Source of the DNA: Sulfurimonas sp.
Lineage (GTDB): Bacteria > Campylobacterota > Campylobacteria > Campylobacterales > Sulfurimonadaceae
Direction: 5' to 3'
NCBI GenBank assembly: GCA_022712775.1
Contig: JAFLJZ010000227.1
Coordinates: 1 to 13,972, forward strand
DNA length: 13,972 nt
The notes below the pieces were generated by a model. The model saw only the letters and a program-made list of their open reading frames with translations, was not told the DNA's origin and searched no databases. A program made the position numbers and the translations under genes. Positions 6,565 to 13,174 of the stretch are shown piece by piece. The number at the start of each line of letters is the position of its first letter. Positions within the stretch are counted from its first letter, which is position 1.

Positions 6565-7979
6565 TGGATGAAAAGTATTTATTAAATAAACATGAAGAAA
6601 TATTAAGTTATTTTTTGGAGTATAGAAAAGAACATCTGAATTTTACATTTTCACCTAGAAAAAAGCATAATGATATAGAGCATAACCATGCAAATTGTAG
6701 ATTATGTAGAGGCTATTGGTTTCAAGGTGCAAATAATTATATTTTTACAGCATTATATAAACGAGGTTGTAAACATAATAAGACAAAAACTATAGGTTTT
6801 GTTTTTACAGAAAATAGGCAATATATTGAAATTGTATTTCAAAATGTAGAAAGGATTACAGATAATGAATATAAATTTTATGAAGAATTACTTTTATATT
6901 TAGATAAGTCTGAAAATATTAAAAATGTTGAAAAAAAGAATAAGAAAAGCTATTTTTATATTTTGAAAAGTATAAATTTATTAGAAAATCTTGATTATTA
7001 TTTAAATAATATTAAAGTGAAGACGGATGAACTAATTAAAAAACATAGTTTAGAAGATAAATATTTTATTTCAAATGAATATTTGGAAGATAGACTTTTA
7101 GAAATTAATAAAATCAAAAATAAATCAATTATTTCAGATGGTAATAATTATAAAATCAAAACAAAAAACATAATACTATACGGTGCTCCAGGAGTTGGAA
7201 AAACTCATAACTATAAAAAATTACTTTCTTTAATTGAAGCTGGTGATTTTAAAGAAACTGATATTTTTAATTTTGTGATAAATAATAAAGACGATGAAAT
7301 TGAAGAGGGAAGTATTGAAAGGTTATATAAAGAAGTAAAAAATGAAAAAAGACTAGAGTTTATATCTTTTCATCAAAGTTACTCTTATGAGGATTTTATA
7401 GAAGGTTTTCGACCTAATGAAGATGGGAATATTAAACTTGAAGATGGAATTTTTAAAAATATTGTAGCCGATTCTTTAAAACAAAAAGAAAAAAACTTCT
7501 ACCTAGTAATAGACGAAATAAACAGAGGAAATATATCTAAAATCTTTGGAGAGCTTATAACACTTATAGAAGAAGATAAAAGAGATACTTATGAGGTTAC
7601 ACTTCCTTATTCAAAAGAACCCTTTAAAATACCTTCTAACCTTTATATAATAGCCACAATGAACTCTACAGATAAATCTATTGCTACTATCGACATAGCA
7701 TTGAGAAGAAGATTTACATTTTTAAAAATGAAACCAAATTTAGCTTTAGTTGAAAATAAAGAAGCAAAAGAGTTAATGAAAAAATTAAACGAGTTTATCG
7801 GAAGAAAAGAAAATTTAGGTGAAGATTATAAGCTAGGACATAGTTATTTTATGAAAGTTGAAAATGAAAGCGATTTAGATTTTGTAAAAGAGTATAAAAT
7901 TAAACCACTTATAGAAGAGTACTTTTATGCAGATGAAAATAAATTAGGTGAAATTTTAGGAATATTAAATAATGATTAA
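6564..7979 (+). CDS. mcrB: McrB-like GTPase/AAA+ motor with divergent N-terminal sensor region
   Basis: McrB-type AAA+ proteins form GTP-driven rings that recognise modified DNA and translocate it to McrC. In the 471 residues, Walker A is GAPGVGKT (207-214), Walker B is YLVIDEINRGN with D317-E318, and the McrB signature is MNSTDKSIATIDIALRRRF from 366. The usual form is MNTADRS, so positions 368-371 differ. Residues 1-195 should be the DNA reader. RGYWFQGANNYIFTALY and the following strands vaguely recall the DUF3578 (MrcB N-terminal) domain. It also holds a dense set of His and Cys (H35, H40, H42, C45, C48, C69, H71) that could bind zinc. The start overlaps the mcrC stop (TAATG) with GGAG at 6552-6555. 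Bases 6961-7020 contain only 7 G or C in 60, far below the neighbours, suggesting acquisition by transfer. The final eight bases overlap the next gene. Confidence 0.9.
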   Translation: MDEKYLLNKHEEILSYFLEYRKEHLNFTFSPRKKHNDIEHNHANCRLCRGYWFQGANNYIFTALYKRGCKHNKTKTIGFVFTENRQYIEIVFQNVERITDNEYKFYEELLLYLDKSENIKNVEKKNKKSYFYILKSINLLENLDYYLNNIKVKTDELIKKHSLEDKYFISNEYLEDRLLEINKIKNKSIISDGNNYKIKTKNIILYGAPGVGKTHNYKKLLSLIEAGDFKETDIFNFVINNKDDEIEEGSIERLYKEVKNEKRLEFISFHQSYSYEDFIEGFRPNEDGNIKLEDGIFKNIVADSLKQKEKNFYLVIDEINRGNISKIFGELITLIEEDKRDTYEVTLPYSKEPFKIPSNLYIIATMNSTDKSIATIDIALRRRFTFLKMKPNLALVENKEAKELMKKLNEFIGRKENLGEDYKLGHSYFMKVENESDLDFVKEYKIKPLIEEYFYADENKLGEILGILNND

Positions 7980-8580
7980 AGAAATAGCACAAACGATAGT
8001 AGATTTGATTTTTGACTGGGGATATTTAGGAATATTTTTACTTATGACGATAGAGAGTTCTTTTATTCCTTTTCCTAGTGAAATAGTTTTGATTCCAGCT
8101 GGGTATTTAGCATATCAGGGTGAGATGAATTTTGCTCTTATAATGCTAAGTGCTTTAGGTGGTTCTATGGTAGGGGCTTTTATAAACTACTATCTTGCTT
8201 ATCTTTTAGGGAGAAGACTGCTTCACAAATATGGAAAATATTTCTTTATTAAGACAAGTTCTTTAGCTAAAATGGATGTTTTCTTTGTAAAACATGGAGC
8301 TATTTCTACTTTTATCGGAAGATTAATTCCTGGTATTCGTCAGCTTATTTCAATCCCAGCTGGATTGTCTCATATGAATTTAGTTGTGTTTTCATTTTAT
8401 ACAGCCTTAGGTGCTGGTATTTGGGCTTTAATTTTAGTTAGTTTAGGGTATTTTATCGGAGAAAACCAAGTGCTTATAGATACTTACTTAAAGCAAATAA
8501 TTATAGTTATTTTAGTATCCTTAGTTTTACTCGGAATTTGGTACACTTCCAAACAAAAAAAAACACAAGAAAAAGTATGA
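7972..8580 (+). CDS. DedA-family membrane protein
   Basis: DedA proteins are polytopic inner-membrane proteins of the VTT superfamily. Some members have been linked to undecaprenyl-phosphate or phospholipid recycling, membrane energetics and drug tolerance. The 202-residue product has the two signature re-entrant segments: IESSFIPFPSEIVLIPAGYLA (from residue 27) and GRLIPGIRQLISIPAG (from 116, with Arg117 and Arg123). Several transmembrane helices and a Lys-rich cytoplasmic tail complete it. It starts inside the end of mcrB with an eight-base overlap, so translation is likely coupled to mcrB. A role in carrier-lipid recycling would fit the ftsW-murG neighbourhood, but the sequence does not show the substrate. 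Confidence 0.88.
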   Translation: MIKEIAQTIVDLIFDWGYLGIFLLMTIESSFIPFPSEIVLIPAGYLAYQGEMNFALIMLSALGGSMVGAFINYYLAYLLGRRLLHKYGKYFFIKTSSLAKMDVFFVKHGAISTFIGRLIPGIRQLISIPAGLSHMNLVVFSFYTALGAGIWALILVSLGYFIGENQVLIDTYLKQIIIVILVSLVLLGIWYTSKQKKTQEKV

Positions 8581-8590
8581 GGATTTTGCA

Positions 8591-9049
8591 ATGCTAGAGT
8601 TTATGAATTTACCTGGTTTTTTTGGAACACGTGCACCTTTATTCATGGATATAGTAAGCCTTATTGTCGCTTTCTTGCCATTTCTTATGTTGGGTGTTAT
8701 TTCTTTAGCAAGAAGAAAAGAGTATAAACTTCATGCACTTCTTCAAGGGATATTATTTGTAGTATCTGTTTTAGTCGTAACATTTTTTGAGATAGGTGTA
8801 CGCTTTGTTGGTGGATTTAAAAGCTTTATGGAAGGAAGTCATGTAGGACATGATTATGCTTTTATAGTGTTAATCTTTCATATCATGGTATCTGTTATAA
8901 CCCTTATTATTTGGACAACAACACTTTTGATGGCAAAAAAACAATTACAACTAAACAAACATAAACGAGCAGGATGGCTCACATTTGTAGGTGTTTGTAT
9001 GACTGTTCTCACGGGAGCGTGGGTATATATGATACTTTTTGTGTACTAA
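8591..9049 (+). CDS. DUF420-like four-helix membrane protein
   Basis: A 152-residue integral membrane protein with four hydrophobic segments at about 18-40, 50-72, 90-115 and 130-150. It matches the DUF420 pattern: a basic loop then His (RRKEYKLH, H48), His in the third helix (IFHIMVSV, H97), and the loop NKHKRAGW (H124) before a last helix with TGAWVYMIL. Family members include Bacillus YozB and Staphylococcus CtaM; CtaM is needed for haem-copper oxidase maturation. The conserved histidines suggest metal or haem contact, but no oxidase gene is nearby here. GAGGA at 8579-8583 overlaps the upstream stop and places the ATG seven bases on. The assignment rests on motif memory rather than a profile search. 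Confidence 0.7.
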   Translation: MLEFMNLPGFFGTRAPLFMDIVSLIVAFLPFLMLGVISLARRKEYKLHALLQGILFVVSVLVVTFFEIGVRFVGGFKSFMEGSHVGHDYAFIVLIFHIMVSVITLIIWTTTLLMAKKQLQLNKHKRAGWLTFVGVCMTVLTGAWVYMILFVY

Positions 9050-9065
9050 AAAAATTAAAGGAAAT

Positions 9066-9536
9066 ATGTTGATAAAAATTGATGACAAAGCACCAGAATT
9101 TTGTTTACCTAACCAAGATGATATTGAGATGTGTATGCGTGATTTAAAAGGAAAGTGGATAATTTTATATTTTTACCCACGAGACAACACTCCAGGATGT
9201 ACAACAGAAGCGTGTGAGTTTACTGAGGCCGCACCAGATTTTTCAGAACTTGATGCAATCATAATAGGTGTAAGTGCAGATACAACAAAAAAACATAGAA
9301 ATTTTATAGAAAAACAAAGTCTTGGAATCACACTTTTAAGCGATGAAAGTACAGATATGATGCAAGAATATGGCGTATGGCAAATGAAGAAAAATTATGG
9401 AAAAGAGTACATGGGAATCGTTCGTACAACATTCATTATAAACCCTGATGGAATTGTAAAATCAGTATTTGAAAAAGTACGTGTGAAAGAGCATGTAGCA
9501 AAAGTTCAAGCTGAATTAGAATCTCTTCAAGCATAA
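9066..9536 (+). CDS. bcp: Thiol peroxidase of the Bcp/PrxQ family
   Basis: This cytoplasmic peroxiredoxin reduces hydrogen peroxide and organic peroxides with thioredoxin as reductant. From ATG 9066 the product has 156 residues. It opens MLIKIDDKAPEF and carries the active-site block FYPRDNTPGCTTEACEF, with peroxidatic Cys45 and resolving Cys50 in the CxxxxC arrangement of E. coli Bcp. GVSADTTKKHRNF and RTTFIINPDGIV follow as expected. An in-frame ATG at 9039 lies within the end of the previous gene and would add nine unconserved residues. AAGGA at 9058-9062 sits only three bases before ATG 9066, so TTG at 9069 with a six-base spacer is a possible alternative. It is the last gene of the long run. 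No hairpin terminator follows before the rpsB promoter. Confidence 0.92.
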   Translation: MLIKIDDKAPEFCLPNQDDIEMCMRDLKGKWIILYFYPRDNTPGCTTEACEFTEAAPDFSELDAIIIGVSADTTKKHRNFIEKQSLGITLLSDESTDMMQEYGVWQMKKNYGKEYMGIVRTTFIINPDGIVKSVFEKVRVKEHVAKVQAELESLQA

Positions 9537-9553
9537 GTTAAACTACATTTAGA

Positions 9554-9559
9554 TATAAT
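9554..9559 (+). promoter_or_regulatory. Promoter -10 element for rpsB-tsf
   Basis: A perfect TATAAT stands in the gap after bcp. Transcription would start near 9566, giving a leader of about 145 bases before rpsB. No convincing -35 is seen, which is usual for the housekeeping promoters of Campylobacterota. Confidence 0.65.
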
Positions 9560-9565
9560 TCGCAG

Positions 9566-9711
9566 ATTTTTCTTCTTTGATTAGAGATGAAAATATTAAC
9601 AGATTATGTCAAAAGTTAGTGCGACTTCCTCTTTAGGATAGACCCGTCCGACATTCTCAAAGATTAACTAACAAATCTCTTAGCACGAAAAGTGCTATTT
9701 AAGGATTACCT
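9566..9711 (+). promoter_or_regulatory. Long structured 5' leader of rpsB
   Basis: The stretch has no ORF. TCTTTGA (9574-9580) can pair with TCAAAGA (9657-9663), with a weak TCCT/AGGA hairpin between them. GTTAGT (9615-9620) could alternatively pair with ACTAAC (9667-9672). A six-pair hairpin TAGCAC-GAAAA-GTGCTA (9681-9697) ends three bases before the ribosome binding site AAGGA (9701-9705). In other bacteria S2 represses its own operon through the leader, and the same is inferred here. Confidence 0.45.
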
Positions 9712-10482
9712 ATGGTAACTATGAAAGACCTTTTAGAATGTGGTGTACACTTTGGACACCAAACTCGTCGTTGGAACCCGAAAATGAAAAAATATATTTT
9801 TGGTGTACGTAAAAATATTTATATTATTGATTTACAAAAAACTCTACGTTATTTCCGTAACACATATACAATTGTTATGGACGCAGCAGCTGAAGGAAAA
9901 GTTGTTCTTTTTGTTGGTACTAAAAAACAAGCGCGTAACTCTGTAAGAGATGCTGCTATTGCTTGTGGTATGCCATATGTAGATAACAGATGGTTAGGTG
10001 GTATGCTTACTAACTTCCCAACTATTCAAAAATCAATTCGTAAACTTGATGTTATTACTGAAATGCAAGAAAATGGTCAAATTGATCTTTTAACTAAAAA
10101 AGAAGCTTTAATGCTTTTAAGAAAAAAAGTTAAACTTCAAGCATATTTTGGTGGTATCCGTGAGATGAAAAAACTTCCAGATATGTTATTTGTTGTTGAT
10201 GCAGTAAAAGAACACATTGCTGTTTTAGAAGCTAGATGTCTTAACATACCAGTTGTAGCACCACTTGATACTAACTGTGATCCAGATTTAATTGATTATC
10301 CAATTCCTGGTAATGATGATGCAATTCGTTCTATTCAACTTTTTTGTAGAGAAATGACTGCTGCAATTAACGAAGGTAAAGCTCTAAGAGATGCACCTGC
10401 TGAAGAAGAACAAACAGAAGAAGAAGTAGCTACTGAAGCTCCTGCCCAAGAAGTTGCTCCAGCTAAAACTGAGGAAGCATAA
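9712..10482 (+). CDS. rpsB: Small-subunit ribosomal protein S2
   Basis: S2 is a late-assembling protein of the 30S subunit. The 256-residue product begins [31 protein letters not shown] and holds the usual [25 protein letters not shown] and [18 protein letters not shown] blocks. After about residue 228 it runs into an acidic and alanine-rich tail ([19 protein letters not shown]), a poorly conserved extension. The start is fixed by AAGGA at 9701-9705. An ATG three codons further (9721) is the start used in many homologues and cannot be excluded. tsf follows two bases after the stop, the common bacterial pairing. Confidence 0.97.
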   Translation: MVTMKDLLECGVHFGHQTRRWNPKMKKYIFGVRKNIYIIDLQKTLRYFRNTYTIVMDAAAEGKVVLFVGTKKQARNSVRDAAIACGMPYVDNRWLGGMLTNFPTIQKSIRKLDVITEMQENGQIDLLTKKEALMLLRKKVKLQAYFGGIREMKKLPDMLFVVDAVKEHIAVLEARCLNIPVVAPLDTNCDPDLIDYPIPGNDDAIRSIQLFCREMTAAINEGKALRDAPAEEEQTEEEVATEAPAQEVAPAKTEEA

Positions 10483-10484
10483 TC

Positions 10485-11537
10485 ATGGCAGTTACGGCAG
10501 CACAGGTTAAAGAATTAAGAGCGTCAACTGAAGCTCCTATGATGGACTGTAAAAAAGCTCTTGTTGAATGTGACGGAGATATGGCTAAAGCAACTGAATG
10601 GTTAAAAGAAAGAGGAATCGCTAAAGCTGCTAAAAAAGCGGCTAGTAGAGTTGCTGCTGAGGGTCTTGCTGGAATTGTTATCGCTGATGACTTTTCTAAG
10701 GCTACTGTTATTGAAATCAATTCTGAGACTGACTTTGTTGCTCAAAATGAAGGTTTCCAGCAGTTAGTTAAAGATTCTGCACAAGAAGTATATACATCTC
10801 AACCTGCTGATGTAGCTGCATTTAATACATCTAGCTTTGGTGATACTTTCGCAACGGCTGTAAGTAAAATTGGTGAGAAAATTGAACTTCGTCGTTTTGC
10901 GACACTAAATGCTGATTCTACGGAAGCTTTAAATGGTTATATCCATTCAAACAGTCGTATAGTTGTTATCATTAAAGCAAAATGTGATTCACAAAAAACT
11001 GCAGAAGGTATGCGAGCTATGCTTAAGCAAGTTGCTATGCATACATCAGCTATGAAGCCGACAACATTATCTTACAAAGATTTTGATGCTGCGTATGTCC
11101 AAAGTGAAACAAAGGGTAGAATCGAAGCGCTTAAGAAAGAGAATGAAGAACTTTCTCGCCTTAAAAAGCCTCTTAAAAATGTACCTACATATATCTCTAT
11201 GATGCAACTTACTGATGAAGTTATGGCTCAGGCTGAAACGAACATCAAAGCTACATTAAAAGAGCAAGGTAAACCAGAAAAAATCTGGGATAAAATTGTT
11301 CCTGGACAAGTAGCTCGTTTTATTTTAGATAACACTATGTTAGACAAAGAACAAGCACTACTTGATCAACAATATGTTTTAGATGACAAATTAACAGTTG
11401 CACAAGCTGTTTCTGCTGCAGCTAAAACACTTGGTGGTACTACTGAAATTACTGAATTTATTCGTTTTGAAGTTGGTGATGGAATTGAGAAAAAAGAAGA
11501 TGATTTCGCGGCTGAAGTTGCTGCACAAATGGGTTAA
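10485..11537 (+). CDS. tsf: Elongation factor Ts
   Basis: EF-Ts releases GDP from EF-Tu so that it can be reused. The 350-residue product starts [26 protein letters not shown], an N-terminal domain of the usual form. It contains the EF-Tu-contacting TDFV at 82-85 within [14 protein letters not shown]. Residues about 200-270 hold an extra, charged helical region ([19 protein letters not shown]) that makes it longer than the 283-residue E. coli protein, as is normal in Campylobacterota. The ATG lies two bases after the rpsB stop, with GAGGA at 10471-10475. The stop codon sits inside the stem of the first of two terminators. Confidence 0.97.
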   Translation: MAVTAAQVKELRASTEAPMMDCKKALVECDGDMAKATEWLKERGIAKAAKKAASRVAAEGLAGIVIADDFSKATVIEINSETDFVAQNEGFQQLVKDSAQEVYTSQPADVAAFNTSSFGDTFATAVSKIGEKIELRRFATLNADSTEALNGYIHSNSRIVVIIKAKCDSQKTAEGMRAMLKQVAMHTSAMKPTTLSYKDFDAAYVQSETKGRIEALKKENEELSRLKKPLKNVPTYISMMQLTDEVMAQAETNIKATLKEQGKPEKIWDKIVPGQVARFILDNTMLDKEQALLDQQYVLDDKLTVAQAVSAAAKTLGGTTEITEFIRFEVGDGIEKKEDDFAAEVAAQMG

Positions 11538-11557
11538 GGTTTAGCCTTAATTTTTTT
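11534..11557 (+). terminator. First rho-independent terminator after tsf, overlapping its stop codon
   Basis: TTAAGG (11534-11539) pairs with CCTTAA (11545-11550) around the loop TTTAG and is followed by seven T bases. The stem includes the tsf TAA at 11535-11537, so ribosomes at the stop could open it. It is weaker than the second hairpin. Confidence 0.6.
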
Positions 11558-11569
11558 CTTTTTACTTCG

Positions 11570-11601
11570 AAAGCTAAGACTTAGGTCTTAGCTTTTTTTT
11601 T
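11570..11601 (+). terminator. Second, strong rho-independent terminator of rpsB-tsf
   Basis: The stem AAAGCTAAGAC (11570-11580) and GTCTTAGCTTT (11585-11595) pairs perfectly over 11 bases around the loop TTAG. A nine-base T run (11593-11601) follows the GC part. This is a textbook intrinsic terminator and separates tsf from the ABC gene. Confidence 0.93.
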
Positions 11602-11624
11602 GCCAAATTTTTATCTACATTGGC

Positions 11625-11630
11625 TATAAT
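11625..11630 (+). promoter_or_regulatory. -10 element of the ABC ATPase gene, leaderless geometry
   Basis: A perfect TATAAT lies directly after the terminator and a T-rich stretch. Only CTTTTT separates it from the ATG at 11637. A start point seven bases past the hexamer would be the A of the ATG. No Shine-Dalgarno is present, so the message is probably leaderless. Confidence 0.65.
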
Positions 11631-11636
11631 CTTTTT

Positions 11637-12281
11637 ATGAATTTATTATCCGCTAAAAACGTATCACATACATTTGAATATGAATTATTCTCAGATGTAA
11701 GCTTAGAACTTGAAGAAAAACAATCTATTGCTATTATAGGGATGAGTGGTAGTGGAAAATCCACATTATTACATATTCTTTCAACACTTCTTCAACCTGA
11801 GGCTGGAGAAGTTTCTATTTTTAATGAAGAAATTTATGAAATGAAACAAGATAAATTAGCAAAATTAAAACGAGATTCTTTAGGTCTTGTTTTTCAATCC
11901 CATTATCTTTTTAAAGGTTTCTCTGCATACGAAAACCTTGAAGTAGCCGCAATGCTTTCTCAAAACAAAATCGAAGATGAATTACTGAGAAGATTAAATA
12001 TTCAAGAATGCATACAGCAAAAAGTAACAGAGCTTTCAGGTGGTCAACAACAAAGAGTTTCCATAGCGAGAGTACTTACAAAAAAACCTAAAATTATTTT
12101 TGCAGATGAACCAACAGGAAATTTAGATAAAGAAACAGCAAGCGAAGTTATGAAACTTTTTTTCGAATACTGTGAAAAAGAAAATGCAGGTATGATTCTT
12201 GTCACACATGATGAAACTTTAGCACATATGTGTGACAAGGTTTATAGACTAGAAAACAAGATATTAAAAGAGATTAAGTGA
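11637..12281 (+). CDS. ABC transporter ATP-binding protein of the LolD/FtsE/MacB type
   Basis: A 214-residue ABC ATPase with every catalytic motif: Walker A GMSGSGKST (35-43), Q-loop VFQSHYLF, signature LSGGQQQRV (133-141), Walker B IIFADEPTGNLD with D157-E158, and switch histidine H191 in LVTHD. Length and EPTGNLD place it with ATPases that drive type VII ABC permeases, such as LolCDE lipoprotein release and FtsEX. No permease gene lies beside it, so the partner is elsewhere and the substrate is unknown. The same placement between tsf and fliR is recalled for C. jejuni Cj1180c. The gene follows the tsf terminators and has its own promoter with no leader. Its stop lies in the first of two 11-base direct repeats. 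Confidence 0.9.
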   Translation: MNLLSAKNVSHTFEYELFSDVSLELEEKQSIAIIGMSGSGKSTLLHILSTLLQPEAGEVSIFNEEIYEMKQDKLAKLKRDSLGLVFQSHYLFKGFSAYENLEVAAMLSQNKIEDELLRRLNIQECIQQKVTELSGGQQQRVSIARVLTKKPKIIFADEPTGNLDKETASEVMKLFFEYCEKENAGMILVTHDETLAHMCDKVYRLENKILKEIK

Positions 12282-12345
12282 TTTTTCTCGCCAGAGGCGT
12301 AGCTTTAGTGACTGAGTTTAAGCTTGACGTGTTCAGATTAAGTGA
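12271..12345. repeat. 53-base segment bounded by 11-base direct repeats, before fliR
   Basis: AGATTAAGTGA occurs at 12271-12281, where it carries the ABC gene's stop, and again at 12335-12345. The 53 bases between are 24/53 G+C, richer than the flanks. They include a CGCC-AGA-GGCG mini-hairpin at 12289-12299 and AGCTT/AAGCT arms. Removing one repeat plus the spacer would leave only six bases between the ABC gene and fliR. A small inserted element or a dispersed repeat is inferred. No terminal inverted repeats are seen. Confidence 0.45.
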
Positions 12346-12351
12346 GATATA

Positions 12352-13116
12352 GTGGAGTGGATGGTAATATTTCGAGAGGAAAATATTATTGCTTTTCTAC
12401 TTCTTTTTTTTCGTTTTGCATCACTTTTTTTAGCGGTACCAATTTTTTCACATAAAAATATCCCAATGAATATAAAAGCTAGTATGGCTTTTTTCTTTAC
12501 TATCGTTTTTTATTCTTCTATGCCAGCTCTAACATTTGAAGTAACATTCCCTAATCTCTTATTAGCCGTTTTGAGTGAGTTTATATTTGGGTTGGCAATT
12601 GGGATAGTATTATTACTCTCCTATAATGTTATTACTTTTGCTGGTGGAATTATCTCTTTTATGATGGGTTTTTCTATGGCGACTGCAATAGATCCACAAT
12701 CAGGTATATCGATGCCTATTATTTCTCAGTTTTTATCACTTATGGCTTTAATGATGTTATTTGCACTCGACTTGCATCATTGGATGATTATGTATATAGA
12801 AAGTTCACTTCATAGCGTTCCACTTGGTGGCTTTATTATGCAAGAGAATCTTTTTGATTATATTATATATGCAGCATCACGAATGTTTATGATAGGCTTC
12901 ACAATTGCTTTTCCTATAGTTGCTTTAGGGTGGTTGGCTGATATCATCTTTGGAATGTTGATGAAGACAATGCCTCAGTTTAACCTTCTCGTAATCGGAT
13001 TTCCTATAAAAATTATGGTTTCGTTTGGTGTACTTATTGCCACCTTTACTGCTACAATGCTGATAATAAAAACAGAGATGTTACAAGCTTTTAATGCCTT
13101 AGAGATGTTTTTTTAA
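12352..13116 (+). CDS. fliR: Flagellar type III export apparatus protein FliR
   Basis: FliR forms part of the FliP-FliQ-FliR export gate at the centre of the flagellar basal body. The 254-residue product has several long hydrophobic segments and family-like stretches: FLLLFFRFASLFLAVPIFSHKNIP near the N-terminus, LLAVLSEFIFGLAIGIVL, and the helix MGFSMATAIDPQSGISMPIISQFL. It ends at PQFNLLVIGFPIKIMVSFGVL, a strong FliR hallmark. I start it at GTG 12352 (MEWMVIFREENII). ATG 12361 is an alternative, but neither has a well-spaced ribosome binding site. No other flagellar gene is in the window. In C. jejuni fliR is also recalled beside the tsf and ABC genes, so isolation from the main flagellar cluster is ancestral. 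Confidence 0.93.
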   Translation: MEWMVIFREENIIAFLLLFFRFASLFLAVPIFSHKNIPMNIKASMAFFFTIVFYSSMPALTFEVTFPNLLLAVLSEFIFGLAIGIVLLLSYNVITFAGGIISFMMGFSMATAIDPQSGISMPIISQFLSLMALMMLFALDLHHWMIMYIESSLHSVPLGGFIMQENLFDYIIYAASRMFMIGFTIAFPIVALGWLADIIFGMLMKTMPQFNLLVIGFPIKIMVSFGVLIATFTATMLIIKTEMLQAFNALEMFF

Positions 13117-13123
13117 TTTTTTT

Positions 13124-13132
13124 TGATACAAT
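13124..13132 (+). promoter_or_regulatory. Candidate extended -10 promoter of the acidic protein gene
   Basis: TGA-TACAAT (TG at 13124-13125, hexamer 13127-13132) follows an eight-base T run straight after the fliR stop. This is the T-rich, extended -10 form expected in Campylobacterota. It would give a leader of about 36 bases with AAGGA at 13163-13167. fliR and this gene may therefore be separately expressed. Confidence 0.5.
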
Positions 13133-13174
13133 AGTAAAATAAATAATTGTGTAAATAAAATTAAGGAAATAAAT

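Noticed and set aside
5428..7979. A larger defence island or prophage around mcrCB
   Set aside because: The flanking genes are ordinary housekeeping genes, and no integrase, methyltransferase, toxin-antitoxin or phage gene is present.
9537..9711. A tRNA or other stable RNA gene upstream of rpsB
   Set aside because: No cloverleaf, T-loop consensus or CCA end is found. A leader with hairpins explains the region better.
10463..10720. Minus-strand 85-codon ORF over the rpsB/tsf junction
   Set aside because: It is a shadow of two strongly conserved genes.
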